Below are positions 9,855 through 19,463 of a DNA stretch of 64,000 nucleotides, piece after piece. The notes beneath the pieces were generated by a model that saw nothing but the letters and a program-made list of their open reading frames with translations, searched no databases and was not told where the DNA came from. The stretch's first letter is position 1; the number at the start of each line of letters is the position of its first letter. A program made the translations under genes and the position numbers. The stretch comes from Streptomyces sp. CB02414 (GTDB lineage: Bacteria; Actinomycetota; Actinomycetes; Streptomycetales; Streptomycetaceae), in assembly GCF_001905385.1 (NCBI RefSeq), contig NZ_LIPF01000003.1:617082-681081 (forward strand), in the 5' to 3' direction.

Positions 9855-10262
9855 CTGGAGACCGGCCGTGAGCGGTCGGACCCGCAGCCTGGTCGAGGTC
9901 GGTCGGGAGTCACAGGCTGGCTTCGGGCGGTCGGAGTCGCAGTCTGGTGCCGTGAGGGGTGGCGGGTCCGCGGGGTGGTTGCGGATGGTTGGGCCTGCGG
10001 GTCGGCCGCGGGCGGTCGGAGCCGTGGAGGGCCGGACCCGGGCGCGTGTCGATCAGTGTGCTGGTGCCGCTGCGCGCCGCCGGTGCTTCCGGCCAGACTG
10101 CGGGCGGTCGGAGCCGCGGTCTGGCCGCGAAGGGCCGGCCTGCGCTCTGGCCGTAAGCCGTCGGGCCTGCGGTCTGGTCGTGGGCTGTCGGGCCCGCAGC
10201 CTGGCCGTGAGCTGTCGGCCCGGGGCCGGGCCGCGAGCGGTCAGAGCCGCAGCCTGGCCGTG
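9855..10262. repeat. Degenerate 26-27 bp tandem repeat array after the aldolase-like gene
   Basis: The gene-free stretch 9742-10240 is filled with a degenerate repeat. The clearest part is 10121-10262, where a CTGGYCG core recurs at 10121, 10147, 10174, 10201, 10227 and 10254 (spacing 26-27 bp). Older, less regular copies extend back to about 9855. The last unit is the final codons and stop of the aldolase-like gene itself, so the array seems to have grown from, or into, the 3' end of that gene. I see no gene in it. Confidence 0.7.
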
Positions 10263-11407
10263 AAGTCGGCGACCGCTGCCTTGACGTCGTCGGCCGTCCA
10301 CTCCAGGCCCGCCGCCTCCACCCCGATCTCGGTGAAGGCGATCCCCGGACCGCGCGGGTCCCAGGGCTGGGAGAAGAGCAGCGTCCCGGTCTCCTCGCCC
10401 TGTCGCAGCGCGGCCTCGCCCGCGTCGTCGGCGTCGCAGGGCAGCCAGACCTGGAACTCGTGGGTGTGCGGCACCTCCGGGTACACCCGCGCCCACGGGA
10501 GCCCGGCCGCCGCAAAGCCCTCGCCCAGCGCGGCGGCCACCACGCGCGCGTGGGCCACGTACTCGGGCAGCCGGGGCAGCTCCCGCTCCAGTCCCGCGAG
10601 CGCGGACAGCACCGTCGGGAACTGCTGGAACAGCAGGCCGCCGTACCGGTGCCGCCAGGCCTTCGCCTCCTCCACCAGTGTCCGGGGACCGGCCAGGGCG
10701 GCACCGCCGTAGCCCTTGAGGGACTTGTAGTACGAGACGTACACGCTGTCCGCCAGGGCGGCGATCTCGGTGAGCGGGCGGCCGAAGTGGACGGTGCACT
10801 CCCACAGGCGGGCCCCGTCGAGGTGGACGACCGCGTCGCGCTCCCGCGCGGCGGCGACGACCTCGGTCAGCTCCTCCCAGGTGGGCAGCAGGAAGCCGGC
10901 GTCCCGGAGCGGCAGTTCCAGCATCAGCGCGCCGAACGGTTCGTCGAAGCCGCGCACCTCGTCGGCGGTCGGCTGCCTGGGCTCGTCCGTCAGCCGCACC
11001 GGGCGCAGGCCGCCGACCCGGCTGAAGGCGTCGCGTTCGTGCCCCTCGGGGTGGGCCAGCCCGTGCAGCGCGACGGCCGGGTTGCCGGTGCGGCCCGCCC
11101 AGCAGCGCAGGGCCACCTGCTGGGCCATGGTGCCGGTCGGGAAGAAGGCGGCGGCCTCGGTGCCGAGCAGGGCGGCGGTCTTCTCCTCCAGTGCCGCCAC
11201 GATGCCGTTGCCGTACATGTCGGAGGGTTCGTCGAGGTCGTACAGCTCGGCGGCGTCGTCCAGCAGCGCCATGCGCTCCCGCAGGCTCGCGATGAACCCC
11301 GGGCGCGCCAGCAGGCGCCGTGCGTCGCGGTGGACGGCCACGCGCCGTGCGCGAAGCCGCCGGTACCGTTCCTCGGTCGTTTCAGCTCGCTCTGCGGTAT
11401 CGCTCAT
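10241..11407 (-). CDS. Threonine aldolase / beta-eliminating lyase family PLP enzyme
   Basis: 388 residues. The family pattern is clear: DMYGNGIVAALEEKTAALLG, FFPTGTMAQQVALR, HLDGARLWE (Asp/His/Arg of the PLP pocket) and YYKSLKGYGGAAL, where the Lys of SLKGYGG is the expected PLP Schiff-base lysine. Members cleave L-threonine or related beta-hydroxy amino acids to glycine and an aldehyde, but substrate range is not readable here. The start ATG at 11407 leaves 167 bp to the divergent cofactor operon. The final codons are part of a downstream repeat array. Confidence 0.85.
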   Translation of the reverse strand: MSDTAERAETTEERYRRLRARRVAVHRDARRLLARPGFIASLRERMALLDDAAELYDLDEPSDMYGNGIVAALEEKTAALLGTEAAAFFPTGTMAQQVALRCWAGRTGNPAVALHGLAHPEGHERDAFSRVGGLRPVRLTDEPRQPTADEVRGFDEPFGALMLELPLRDAGFLLPTWEELTEVVAAARERDAVVHLDGARLWECTVHFGRPLTEIAALADSVYVSYYKSLKGYGGAALAGPRTLVEEAKAWRHRYGGLLFQQFPTVLSALAGLERELPRLPEYVAHARVVAAALGEGFAAAGLPWARVYPEVPHTHEFQVWLPCDADDAGEAALRQGEETGTLLFSQPWDPRGPGIAFTEIGVEAAGLEWTADDVKAAVADFTARLRL

Positions 11408-11574
11408 GCCGGGATCATGCCGCGCGGGCCGCGGACGGGGCACCCGGGTTACACGGCCACCGTGCGGAAACCCACAGCCTGTGGACGACCGGACGTGCCC
11501 CGAACCAATCGCGTTAACATGACGAGAAATCGTCCGGTACCCCGAGCGGACTGGAACGGGAAGGCCGCCGTCGC

Positions 11575-12612
11575 GTGAACACAACCCCACAGCCAGACCC
11601 CAAGGACCGCCCCGCGCGGCTCACCGTAGGCGTCGTCGGCGCCGGACGCGTGGGCCCCGCGCTGGCGGCGTCGCTCCAGCTCGCCGGGCACCGCCCGGTG
11701 GCCGCCTCCGGGGTCTCCGACGCCTCCAGACGGCGCGCCGCGGCACTCCTGCCCGACGTGCCGCTCGTCCCGCCCGCCGAAGTGCTCCAGCGCGCCGAAC
11801 TGGTCCTGCTGACCGTGCCCGACGACGCCCTGCCGGGGCTGGTCACCGGGCTCGCCGAGACGGGGGCGGTGCGGCCGGGCCAGCTGCTCGTGCACACCTC
11901 CGGGCGGTACGGCGCGAGGGTCCTGGACCCCGCCCTGCGCGCCGGCGCCCTGCCGCTCGCCCTGCACCCGGCGATGACCTTCACCGGCACCCCCGTGGAC
12001 GTCCAGCGCCTGGCCGGCTGCTCCTTCGGCGTCACCGCGCCCGAGGAGCTGCGACTGGCCGCCGAGGCACTGGTCATCGAGATGGGCGGCGAGCCCGAGT
12101 GGATCGCCGAGGAGCGGCGCCCGCTGTACCACGCCGCGCTCGCCCTCGGCGCCAACCACCTGGTCACCCTGGTCGCCCAGTCCATGGAGCTGCTGCGCAC
12201 GGCCGGCGTCGCGGCCCCCGACCGGATGCTCGGCCCGCTGCTGGGCGCCGCCCTCGACAACGCCCTGCGCTCCGGCGACGCGGCCCTCACCGGGCCCGTC
12301 GCGCGCGGGGACGCGGGCACGGTCGCGGCGCACATCGAGGAGCTGCGCGCACACGCCCCGCAGGCGGTCGCCGGCTACGTGGCGATGGCCCGCGCGACCG
12401 CCGACCGGGCCCTGGACCACGGCCTGCTGAGGGCGGAACTCGCCGAGGACCTCCTCGGGGTACTCGCAGACGGGACCGGGACCGCGGCCGGCGGACCCGG
12501 CGGCGCGACGCGGGCCCCCGCCCCCACCGACGACGACGCCACGAGCACAGACGACACCGGCGGCACAGACGACACCGGCGGCACAGACGGCACCGAGGGA
12601 GACGCCCGATGA
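11575..12612 (+). CDS. Rossmann-like DUF2520 oxidoreductase, possible PanG-type ketopantoate reductase
   Basis: 345 residues, GTG start. The N-terminal Rossmann fold shows [17 protein letters not shown] (NAD(P)-binding Gly motif). A middle LHPAMTFTG segment and a helical C-terminal domain with [15 protein letters not shown] match the DUF2520 family, whose members resemble 6-phosphogluconate/ketopantoate reductase folds. It overlaps panC by 4 bp (ATGA) and heads the pantothenate/NAD operon, which suggests the missing ketopantoate reductase step. That role is inferred, not shown. The C-terminal tail is low complexity, encoded by an 18-bp tandem repeat (12547-12590) giving TDDTGG units. Confidence 0.8.
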   Translation: MNTTPQPDPKDRPARLTVGVVGAGRVGPALAASLQLAGHRPVAASGVSDASRRRAAALLPDVPLVPPAEVLQRAELVLLTVPDDALPGLVTGLAETGAVRPGQLLVHTSGRYGARVLDPALRAGALPLALHPAMTFTGTPVDVQRLAGCSFGVTAPEELRLAAEALVIEMGGEPEWIAEERRPLYHAALALGANHLVTLVAQSMELLRTAGVAAPDRMLGPLLGAALDNALRSGDAALTGPVARGDAGTVAAHIEELRAHAPQAVAGYVAMARATADRALDHGLLRAELAEDLLGVLADGTGTAAGGPGGATRAPAPTDDDATSTDDTGGTDDTGGTDGTEGDAR

Positions 12613-13616
12613 CCACCACCACCCCGCCGCCCGTCCTGCTGCGCACCGCCGCCGAACTCCACGCGCGCGTGCGGCACGGCCGCCGGGCCGTCGTGATGAC
12701 CATGGGTGCCCTGCACGAGGGCCACGCCACGCTGATCCGCACGGCCCGCGACCTGGCCGGCCCGGACGGCGAGGTCGTCGCCACCGTCTTCGTCAACCCG
12801 CTCCAGTTCGGCGCCGGCGAGGACCTCGACCGCTACCCGCGCACCCTGGACGCCGACCTGGGGATCGCCGGGCAGGCGGGCGCGGACGCCGTCTTCGCCC
12901 CCTCCGTCGACGAGGTCTACCCGGGCGGCGAGCCCCAGGTGCGCGTCACCGCCGGCCCGATGGGCGAACGCCTGGAGGGCGCCTCGCGCCCCGGCCACTT
13001 CGACGGCATGCTGACCGTCGTCGCCAAACTGCTCCACCTCACCCGCCCGGACCTCGCCCTCTACGGCCAGAAGGACGCCCAGCAACTCGCCCTGATCCGC
13101 CGCATGGTCCGCGACCTGAACTTCGGCGTGGACATCGTCGGCGTCCCCACCGTGCGCGAGGACGACGGCCTGGCCCTCTCCAGCCGCAACCGCTACCTCT
13201 CGCCCCGGGAGCGCCGTACCGCCCTCGCCCTCTCCCAGGCGCTGTTCGCCGGCCTCGACCGGCACGCCGCCCAGGAGGCGCTGCGCGCGCGGGCCCGCGA
13301 GGTGCCCGCCACGCACGCGCGCGCCGAGGCGCTGAGCGCCCTGGGCGAGTCCCGCGCGGCGGCCGACGCCCACGCCGTCTCGAACGCGACCCCGGGCACC
13401 CCGGGAGCCGTACGCGCCGCCGCCCGCCTCGTGCTCGACGACGCCGCCCGCCTCGACCCGCCGCTGGAGCTGGACTACCTCGCCCTGGTCGACCCGTCCG
13501 ACTTCACCGAGATCGGCGACGACCACACCGGCGACGCCGTCCTCGCCGTCGCCGCCCGGGTCGGCGCGACCCGGCTGATCGACAACGCACCCCTCACCTT
13601 CGGAGCCGCCTCGTGA
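12609..13616 (+). CDS. panC: Pantoate-beta-alanine ligase
   Basis: 335 residues. PanC joins pantoate and beta-alanine with ATP to make pantothenate. Motifs: [14 protein letters not shown] (HIGH-like, ATP site), [22 protein letters not shown] (pantoate pocket), [12 protein letters not shown] and SSRNRYLS (KMSKS-like loop). The ATG at 12609 overlaps the DUF2520 stop (ATGA) and the gene's own stop overlaps nadB (GTGA), so the three are translationally coupled. An Ala-rich stretch around residues 255-280 is a little longer than in shorter homologues. Confidence 0.95.
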   Translation: MTTTTPPPVLLRTAAELHARVRHGRRAVVMTMGALHEGHATLIRTARDLAGPDGEVVATVFVNPLQFGAGEDLDRYPRTLDADLGIAGQAGADAVFAPSVDEVYPGGEPQVRVTAGPMGERLEGASRPGHFDGMLTVVAKLLHLTRPDLALYGQKDAQQLALIRRMVRDLNFGVDIVGVPTVREDDGLALSSRNRYLSPRERRTALALSQALFAGLDRHAAQEALRARAREVPATHARAEALSALGESRAAADAHAVSNATPGTPGAVRAAARLVLDDAARLDPPLELDYLALVDPSDFTEIGDDHTGDAVLAVAARVGATRLIDNAPLTFGAAS

Positions 13617-15346
13617 CCAGCACAGGCATACGACTGCACGCCCCCGCGCCCGGCTGGGCCATCGACGCGGACGTGGTGGTCGTCGGCTCCGGAGTCGCCG
13701 GTCTCACCGCGGCCCTGCGCTGTGAGGCGGCGGGCCTCAGGACGGTCGTCGTCACCAAGGCCCGCCTCGACGACGGCTCCACCCGCTGGGCCCAGGGCGG
13801 CATCGCCGCGGCCCTGGGGGAGGGCGACACCCCCGAGCAGCACCTGGACGACACCCTGGTCGCGGGCGCGGGCCTGTGCGACCAGGAGGCGGTCCGCACC
13901 CTGGTCACCGAGGGCCCGGACGCCGTACGCCGCCTCATCGCGACCGGCGCGCACTTCGACGAGTCCACCGAGGGCGGCCTGGCCCTCACCCGCGAGGGCG
14001 GCCACCACCGCCGCCGCATCGCCCACGCGGGCGGCGACGCCACGGGCGCGGAGATCTCCCGCGCGCTGGTCGAGGCGGTCCGCGCGCACGGCATCCGCAC
14101 CGTCGAGAACGCCCTCGTCCTGGACCTCCTCACGGACGCCGACGGCCGCACGGCAGGCGTCACCCTGCACGTCATGGGCGAGGGCCAGCACGACGGCGTC
14201 GGAGCCGTCCACGCCCCCGCCGTGGTCCTCGCCACCGGCGGCATGGGCCAGGTCTTCTCGGCGACGACGAACCCCGCCGTCTCCACGGGCGACGGCGTGG
14301 CACTCGCCCTCCGCGCGGGCGCCGAGGTCAGCGACCTGGAGTTCGTCCAGTTCCACCCCACGGTCCTCTTCCTGGGCCCGGACGCCGAGGGCCAGCAGCC
14401 TCTGGTCTCGGAGGCGGTCCGCGGCGAGGGCGCCCACCTGGTGGACGCCGACGGCGTGCGCTTCATGCTCGGACAGCACGAACTCGCGGAACTCGCCCCC
14501 CGGGACATCGTCGCCAAGGGCATCACGCGCCGCATGCAGCAGCAGAACGCCGAGCACATGTACCTGGACGCCCGCCACTTCGGCGCCGAGATGTGGGAGA
14601 ACCGCTTCCCCACGATCCTCGCCGCCTGCCGCGCCCACGGCATCGACCCGGTCACCGAGCCGATCCCGGTCGCCCCGGCCGCCCACTACGCCTCCGGCGG
14701 CGTCCGCACCGACGCCTCGGGCCGCACCACGGTCCCCGGCCTGTACGCGTGCGGCGAGGTGGCCTGCACGGGCGTGCACGGAGCCAACCGCCTGGCCTCC
14801 AACTCCCTCCTCGAAGGCCTGGTGTACGCCGAGCGCATCGCCGCCGACATCACGACGGCCCACGCGGAAGGCACCCTGCACGCGCGCGTGCCGGCCGCCG
14901 TCCCGCACCGCGAACAGCCCGAGCACCCCCTCCTCCCGCCCGAGTCCCGCCTGGCCGTCCAGCGGATCATGACCGAGGGCGCCGGCGTCCTGCGCTCGGC
15001 GGAATCGCTCACCCGCGCGGCGGACCGGCTCCACCACCTGCACACCGAGGCCCGCGAAGCCCTGCACGAGCACGGCAAGACGTCCGAACCGGGCGTGGAC
15101 ACGTGGGAGGCCACCAACCTTCTCTGCGTGGCCCGCGTCCTGGTGGCGGCGGCGGCCCGGCGCGAGGAGACCCGCGGCTGCCACTGGCGCGAGGACCACG
15201 CCGACCGCGACGACACGACGTGGCGCCGCCACATCGTCGTACGCCTGAACCCGGACCGCACTCTCGCCGTGCACACCACGGACACGCCAGAATTCCCCCC
15301 GACGAACCCCTCTCCCCAGCCGACGCAGCGCCCCCAGGAGCAGTGA
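13613..15346 (+). CDS. nadB: L-aspartate oxidase
   Basis: 577 residues, GTG start overlapping panC by 4 bp. NadB oxidises L-aspartate to iminoaspartate, the first step of de novo NAD synthesis; NadA, needed next, is not in this window. FAD-binding motif [21 protein letters not shown] lies at the N-terminus. Fumarate reductase/succinate dehydrogenase family features follow: [22 protein letters not shown] and [10 protein letters not shown], then the helical C-terminal domain. The final 30 residues form a Pro-rich tail. Confidence 0.94.
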   Translation: MTSTGIRLHAPAPGWAIDADVVVVGSGVAGLTAALRCEAAGLRTVVVTKARLDDGSTRWAQGGIAAALGEGDTPEQHLDDTLVAGAGLCDQEAVRTLVTEGPDAVRRLIATGAHFDESTEGGLALTREGGHHRRRIAHAGGDATGAEISRALVEAVRAHGIRTVENALVLDLLTDADGRTAGVTLHVMGEGQHDGVGAVHAPAVVLATGGMGQVFSATTNPAVSTGDGVALALRAGAEVSDLEFVQFHPTVLFLGPDAEGQQPLVSEAVRGEGAHLVDADGVRFMLGQHELAELAPRDIVAKGITRRMQQQNAEHMYLDARHFGAEMWENRFPTILAACRAHGIDPVTEPIPVAPAAHYASGGVRTDASGRTTVPGLYACGEVACTGVHGANRLASNSLLEGLVYAERIAADITTAHAEGTLHARVPAAVPHREQPEHPLLPPESRLAVQRIMTEGAGVLRSAESLTRAADRLHHLHTEAREALHEHGKTSEPGVDTWEATNLLCVARVLVAAAARREETRGCHWREDHADRDDTTWRRHIVVRLNPDRTLAVHTTDTPEFPPTNPSPQPTQRPQEQ

Positions 15347-15351
15347 CAGCA

Positions 15352-16332
15352 GTGAACACCCCCGACCTTCCCCTCGCCTCCGGCGGAGGCTGCGGCGACG
15401 GCTGCGCCTGCGGCGCGGACACCGACGAAGACACCTACCTGGAGTGCGGCCTCGACCCGGCCCTCGCGGCACTCCTCCTGGACTCCGGCCTTGACCCCGT
15501 CGAGATCGAGGACCTGGCGAACCTGGCGATCCAGGAGGACCTGGCGGGCGGCGTGGACGTCACGACGGTCGCGACCATCCCCGAGGACGCCGTGGCGACC
15601 GCCGACTTCACGGCCCGTGAGCCCGGCGTCGTGGCGGGCCTCAGGGTCGCCGAGGCGGTCCTCTCGGTCGTCTGCACGGACGAGTTCGAGGTGGAACGCC
15701 ACGTGGAGGACGGCGACCGCGTCGACGAAGGCGACAAGCTCCTCTCCGTCACCACCCGCACCCGCGACATCCTCACCGCCGAACGCAGCGCGCTGAACCT
15801 CATGTGCCGCCTGTCGGGCATCGCGACCGCCACGCGCGCGTGGGCGGACGTTCTGGACGGCACGAAGGCGAAGGTCCGCGACACCCGCAAGACGACCCCC
15901 GGCCTGCGCAGCCTGGAGAAGTTCGCGGTCCGCTGCGGAGGCGGCGTCAACCACCGCATGTCCCTCTCGGACGCGGCCCTGGTCAAGGACAACCACGTGA
16001 TCGCGGCCGGCGGTGTGGCGGCGGCCTTCGAAGCCGTCCGCGAGCGCTTCCCGGACGTCCCCATCGAGGTCGAGGTCGACACCCTGCACCAGCTCCGCGA
16101 GGTCCTCGACGCGGGCGCCGACCTGATCCTCCTGGACAACTTCACCCCGTCCGAGTGCGAGGAGGCGGTCGCCCTGGTCGGTGGCCGGGCCGTCCTGGAG
16201 GCGTCGGGCCGACTGACGCTCGACAACGCCAAGGCGTACGCGGCCACGGGCGTCGACTACCTGGCCGTGGGAGCCCTCACCCACAGCTCCCGCATCCTGG
16301 ACATCGGCCTGGACCTGCGAGCGGCGGAGTAG
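15352..16332 (+). CDS. nadC: Nicotinate-nucleotide pyrophosphorylase (quinolinate phosphoribosyltransferase)
   Basis: 326 residues from the GTG at 15352, chosen because AGGAG at 15336-15340 sits 11 bp upstream; a GTG at 15343 that overlaps the nadB stop is too close to it. NadC converts quinolinate and PRPP to nicotinate mononucleotide. Motifs: TRDILTAERSALNLMCRLSGIAT, DTRKTTPGLR, EVEVDTLHQL, LLDNFTP and LEASGRLTL. An unusual extra N-terminus of about 35 residues carries four clustered cysteines in GGGCGDGCACG and YLECG, absent from the basic enzyme fold. Confidence 0.94.
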   Translation: MNTPDLPLASGGGCGDGCACGADTDEDTYLECGLDPALAALLLDSGLDPVEIEDLANLAIQEDLAGGVDVTTVATIPEDAVATADFTAREPGVVAGLRVAEAVLSVVCTDEFEVERHVEDGDRVDEGDKLLSVTTRTRDILTAERSALNLMCRLSGIATATRAWADVLDGTKAKVRDTRKTTPGLRSLEKFAVRCGGGVNHRMSLSDAALVKDNHVIAAGGVAAAFEAVRERFPDVPIEVEVDTLHQLREVLDAGADLILLDNFTPSECEEAVALVGGRAVLEASGRLTLDNAKAYAATGVDYLAVGALTHSSRILDIGLDLRAAE

Positions 16333-16337
16333 AAGCC

Positions 16338-17135
16338 ATGCTGCTGACGATCGACGTAGGCAACACGCACACCGTCCTGGGCCTCTTCGACGGCGAGGAC
16401 ATCGTCGAGCACTGGCGCATCTCCACGGACTCGCGCCGCACGGCCGACGAGCTCGCGGTCCTGCTCCAGGGCCTGATGGGCATGCACCCGCTCCTCGGCG
16501 ACGAGCTGGGCGACGGCATCGACGGCATCGCCATCTGCGCGACGGTCCCCTCGGTCCTGCACGAACTGCGCGAGGTCACCCGCCGCTACTACGGCGACGT
16601 CCCCGCGGTCCTCGTCGAACCGGGCGTCAAGACGGGCGTGCCCATCCTCACCGACCACCCCAAGGAGGTCGGCGCCGACCGCATCATCAACGCGGTGGCG
16701 GCCGTCGAGCTCTACGGAGGCCCGGCGATCGTCGTGGACTTCGGCACGGCGACGACGTTCGACGCGGTCAGCGCGCGCGGGGAGTACGTCGGCGGGGTCA
16801 TCGCCCCCGGCATCGAGATCTCGGTGGACGCCTTGGGCGTCAAGGGCGCGCAGCTCCGCAAGATCGAGGTGGCCCGGCCGCGCAGTGTGATCGGCAAGAA
16901 CACGGTCGAGGCGATGCAGTCCGGGATCGTCTACGGCTTCGCGGGCCAGGTCGACGGTGTCGTCAACCGCATGGCCCGCGAGCTGGCCGACGACCCCGAC
17001 GACGTCACGGTCATCGCGACGGGTGGGCTGGCGCCGATGGTGCTGGGCGAGTCCTCGGTCATCGACGAACACGAGCCGTGGCTGACCCTGATGGGACTCC
17101 GCCTGGTGTACGAACGGAACGTGTCCCGCCTGTAG
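16338..17135 (+). CDS. coaX: Type III pantothenate kinase
   Basis: 265 residues. CoaX phosphorylates pantothenate, the committed step to CoA, and completes the pantothenate part of this operon. The ASKHA fold shows IDVGNTHTVLGLF (phosphate-1), PKEVGADRIINA, VVDFGTATTFD (phosphate-2), GGVIAPGIEIS and IATGGLAPMV. The start ATG at 16338 lies 5 bp after the nadC stop. The product is close to the usual family length. Confidence 0.95.
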   Translation: MLLTIDVGNTHTVLGLFDGEDIVEHWRISTDSRRTADELAVLLQGLMGMHPLLGDELGDGIDGIAICATVPSVLHELREVTRRYYGDVPAVLVEPGVKTGVPILTDHPKEVGADRIINAVAAVELYGGPAIVVDFGTATTFDAVSARGEYVGGVIAPGIEISVDALGVKGAQLRKIEVARPRSVIGKNTVEAMQSGIVYGFAGQVDGVVNRMARELADDPDDVTVIATGGLAPMVLGESSVIDEHEPWLTLMGLRLVYERNVSRL

Positions 17136-17535
17136 CGGTGACGCGGGGTGCGTGCGGGTGGGCTCCGCGGCCCGGCGTCCACGGTCACCCGGCGTGGGTG
17201 CGGGCGTCGGGGGTGGGTGCGCGGCCCGGCGCAGGCCGGTTGCCCGGCGTCGGTGCGGGCGTGGGGGTGGGTCGCGCCGCCCGGCGCTGCCGGGGTGCCG
17301 CTGCGCCCACCCGTGCCGCCCCAGCGGCACGACTGCCCGCAGCTGGGCAGGACGGCGCGGACCCGACCCACCGACAACGCACCGCGCTACCCGCACCCCC
17401 ACCGACCCGCACAGGCCGCCGGAGGCAACCGCAGGCACCTCGCCCCACCGCCGGAGGCCCACGCAACAGAGTGGCCCCCACGCCACACCCCATCCCCTAT
17501 GCCGAGTTTGTCTGATTAGCGCGTATCGTCACCGC
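17136..17535. repeat. Gene-free 400 bp with a 55-bp duplication and a dispersed intergenic repeat
   Basis: No gene is supported here. The first part holds a G-rich direct duplication: the segment starting CCCGGCGT at 17188 recurs at 17243, a 55-bp period. The second part, about 17372-17450, matches another gene-free region at about 45570-45680 in the same window: blocks ACCCCCACCGACCCGCACAG and CCGGAGGCAACCGCA recur with small changes. A weak promoter for the next gene may lie at 17500-17530. Confidence 0.6.
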
Positions 17536-18159
17536 ATGCCCACGCCCTACGGACCCCGCGGCGGCATGGCGTTCGGTGCTCAGGAGCTGCGTGTGCTCCG
17601 GCGCGCCCTCGCCCTCGCCCTCAAGCCCAGCCCCGTCTCGGCACAGGAGGCCCGGGACTGCCTCCACCTCGCAGAGTCGCTCGACGAGGCGATGCGGGAG
17701 AGCGCCAGGCTGCGCGCCTTCCTGGTGGCCGACCTCGCCCGGTACCGCGCCGCCCTCCCCGGCACCGCCGCCGGCTACCTCGCGCTCCTGGAGGAGGCCC
17801 TGGCCGCCGGACACCGCCCGGACGCGGACGACCTGGCCGCCCTCGGCGCCCTGCGCGGCAACCCCGCCGCAGCCGCCCTCCTGGCCCGCTGCGCGCCCCA
17901 GGCGCCGTCCGCCCCCAAGGTCACCCTCCCGGCCGCGCGCACGCGCACCGGCACCCGTCTCCTCCTCGCCCTCCCCGGCGGCCGGCGGTCCGACAGGAAG
18001 CCCGAGCAGGACCCGCCCCGGAAGCCCGCACAGCAACCCACCCCGAAGCCGGCCACCCCCAAACGTCCCGTCCCCACCCCGGGCGAGGTGTTCCCCCGCC
18101 GCAAGCCCGCCCCGCCCGAGCCCGAGTCCGCGTCCCGGCACCACCTCGCCGCCGGCTGA
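17536..18159 (+). CDS. Conserved hypothetical protein
   Basis: 207 residues. The first 120 are predicted helical, including AQELRVLRRALALALKPSPVSAQEARDCLHLAES and SARLRAFLVADLARYRAALPGTAAGYLALLEEAL; the rest is Pro/Lys-rich and probably disordered. No signal peptide, membrane segment or catalytic motif. The ATG at 17536 follows almost directly a TATCGT-like -10 element, so the message may be leaderless. Codon use is typical of the neighbours. Function unknown. Confidence 0.65.
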   Translation: MPTPYGPRGGMAFGAQELRVLRRALALALKPSPVSAQEARDCLHLAESLDEAMRESARLRAFLVADLARYRAALPGTAAGYLALLEEALAAGHRPDADDLAALGALRGNPAAAALLARCAPQAPSAPKVTLPAARTRTGTRLLLALPGGRRSDRKPEQDPPRKPAQQPTPKPATPKRPVPTPGEVFPRRKPAPPEPESASRHHLAAG

Positions 18160-18182
18160 GACGGCCTGGCTACCCTGGATCC

Positions 18183-18362
18183 ATGGACTACGTCTCCGCG
18201 CTCCTGCCTCCGGCCGTCATGGCCGTGTTCTTCATCGGCGTGATCAGGGTGATCGTGAAGACCCAGGGCGGCGCCAACAAGGCCAAGGAGGACGCGGCCG
18301 TCGACGCCGCCCTCGCGCGAGCGGAGGGCGCCCGCCAGCCGTCCGCCCACCCCGAGACCTGA
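18183..18362 (+). CDS. Small single-pass membrane protein
   Basis: 59 residues. One hydrophobic segment occupies residues 7-24 (LLPPAVMAVFFIGVIRVI), followed by a charged cytoplasmic-like tail rich in Ala/Glu/Arg. It starts 23 bp after the preceding gene, in the same direction, and ends 23 bp before a terminator hairpin, which supports a real cotranscribed small gene. Function unknown. Confidence 0.65.
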   Translation: MDYVSALLPPAVMAVFFIGVIRVIVKTQGGANKAKEDAAVDAALARAEGARQPSAHPET

Positions 18363-18385
18363 CCGGCATCACTCCGCCCCACGGG

Positions 18386-18428
18386 CGTACGACTCCCCGC
18401 ACCCACCACGAGGAGTCGTACGTCCTTT
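18386..18428 (+). terminator. Intrinsic terminator
   Basis: Perfect 11-bp stem CGTACGACTCC / GGAGTCGTACG (18386-18396 with 18412-18422), 15-nt loop, then TCCTTTTC. It closes the two-gene unit at 17536-18362. Confidence 0.75.
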
Positions 18429-18436
18429 TCGCATCT

Positions 18437-18450
18437 GTTTGACACCAAAC
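18437..18450. promoter_or_regulatory. Inverted repeat with TTGACA upstream of the BlaI-type gene
   Basis: GTTTG-ACAC-CAAAC is a perfect 5-bp-arm inverted repeat that includes a TTGACA -35-like hexamer (18439-18444), 60 bp before the BlaI-type start. It may be part of an autoregulated promoter. No well-placed -10 hexamer was found, so confidence is low. Confidence 0.3.
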
Positions 18451-18509
18451 GCGCACGTACGGCACGTTCCGGCACGCCATCGCCCGGATCCCCCACTATC
18501 GTTCGAAGC

Positions 18510-18944
18510 GTGCCTCGCCCATTGGGAGAACTCGAAGACGCGGTCATGACGAGGGTGTGGAAGTGGAACCGCCCCGTCACCGTTCGAGAAGTCCTGGAAG
18601 ATCTGCAACAGGAACGGTCCATCGCCTACACCACGGTGATGACCGTTCTGGACAATCTCCATCAGAAGGGCTGGGTGCGCCGCGAGGCGGAAGGCCGGGC
18701 CTATCGATATGAGGCGGTCTCCACCCGCGCCGCCTACGCCGCCGCGCTGATGAACGACGCATGGTCCCAGAGCGACAACCCCGCCGCGGCCCTCATCGCC
18801 TTCTTCGGCATGATGAGCGAGGAACAGCGCCAGGCGCTGAGAGACGCCATCCGCATCGTGCAGGGTCCGGATACGCCGCCCGATACCCGGCCCGATACCC
18901 CCGCTCCCAACCCCGGTTCGGTACCGGACGCCGGCGAGCGATAG
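18510..18944 (+). CDS. BlaI/MecI-family transcriptional repressor
   Basis: 144 residues, GTG start. The N-terminal winged helix is a clear Penicillinase_R domain: LGELEDAVMTRVWKWNRPVTVREVLEDL and AYTTVMTVLDNLHQKGWVRREAEGRAYRYEAV. A dimerisation helix follows. No BlaR1-type sensor protease lies beside it, and the C-terminal 30 residues are Pro/Asp/Thr-rich. Family members repress genes for beta-lactam response or, in actinomycetes, respiratory functions; the target here is unknown. It sits 9 bp before argA, so the two may be cotranscribed. Confidence 0.88.
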   Translation: MPRPLGELEDAVMTRVWKWNRPVTVREVLEDLQQERSIAYTTVMTVLDNLHQKGWVRREAEGRAYRYEAVSTRAAYAAALMNDAWSQSDNPAAALIAFFGMMSEEQRQALRDAIRIVQGPDTPPDTRPDTPAPNPGSVPDAGER

Positions 18945-18953
18945 CGTCCCCAC

Positions 18954-19463
18954 ATGCCAAAAGCCATCACCGTCCGGCGGGCCCGCACCAGCGATGTCCC
19001 GGACGTGCGCCGGCTCCTCGACGCGTACGTTCGTGACCGCATCCTGCTCGACAAAGCGATGGTGATGCTTTACGAGAGCATCCAGGAGTTCTGGGTCGCG
19101 GAACGGGACGACAACGCCGAGGTGGTCGGCTGCGGCGCCCTGCATGTCATGTGGGAAGACCTCGCGGAAGTGCGGACTCTCGCGGTGAAGCCCGGCCTGA
19201 AGGGCTTCGGCGTGGGTCACCGGTTGCTGGAGAAGTTGCTGGACACGGCGCGCTGGCTCGGTGTTCGCCGCGTTTTCTGCCTGACCTTCGAAGTGGACTT
19301 CTTCGGCAAGCACGGCTTCGTCGAGATCGGGGAGACGCCCGTCGACACGGATGTCTACGCGGAGCTGCTGCGTTCCTATGACGAGGGCGTTGCGGAGTTC
19401 CTGGGTCTCGAACGAGTGAAACCGAACACTCTGGGCAACAGCCGGATGCTTCTGCATCTGTGA
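18954..19463 (+). CDS. argA: Short-form amino-acid N-acetyltransferase (N-acetylglutamate synthase type, GNAT)
   Basis: 169 residues, GNAT fold. Acetyl-CoA motif A is seen in VRTLAVKPGLKGFGVGHRLLEKLL, and FEVDFFGKHGF supplies the motif B/C region. Length and the opening pattern (RRARTSDVPDVRRLLD) match the short stand-alone ArgA of actinobacteria, such as mycobacterial Rv2747, which acetylates L-glutamate (and glutamine) at the start of arginine synthesis. Assignment to ArgA rather than a generic GNAT rests on overall resemblance. Confidence 0.78.
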   Translation: MPKAITVRRARTSDVPDVRRLLDAYVRDRILLDKAMVMLYESIQEFWVAERDDNAEVVGCGALHVMWEDLAEVRTLAVKPGLKGFGVGHRLLEKLLDTARWLGVRRVFCLTFEVDFFGKHGFVEIGETPVDTDVYAELLRSYDEGVAEFLGLERVKPNTLGNSRMLLHL

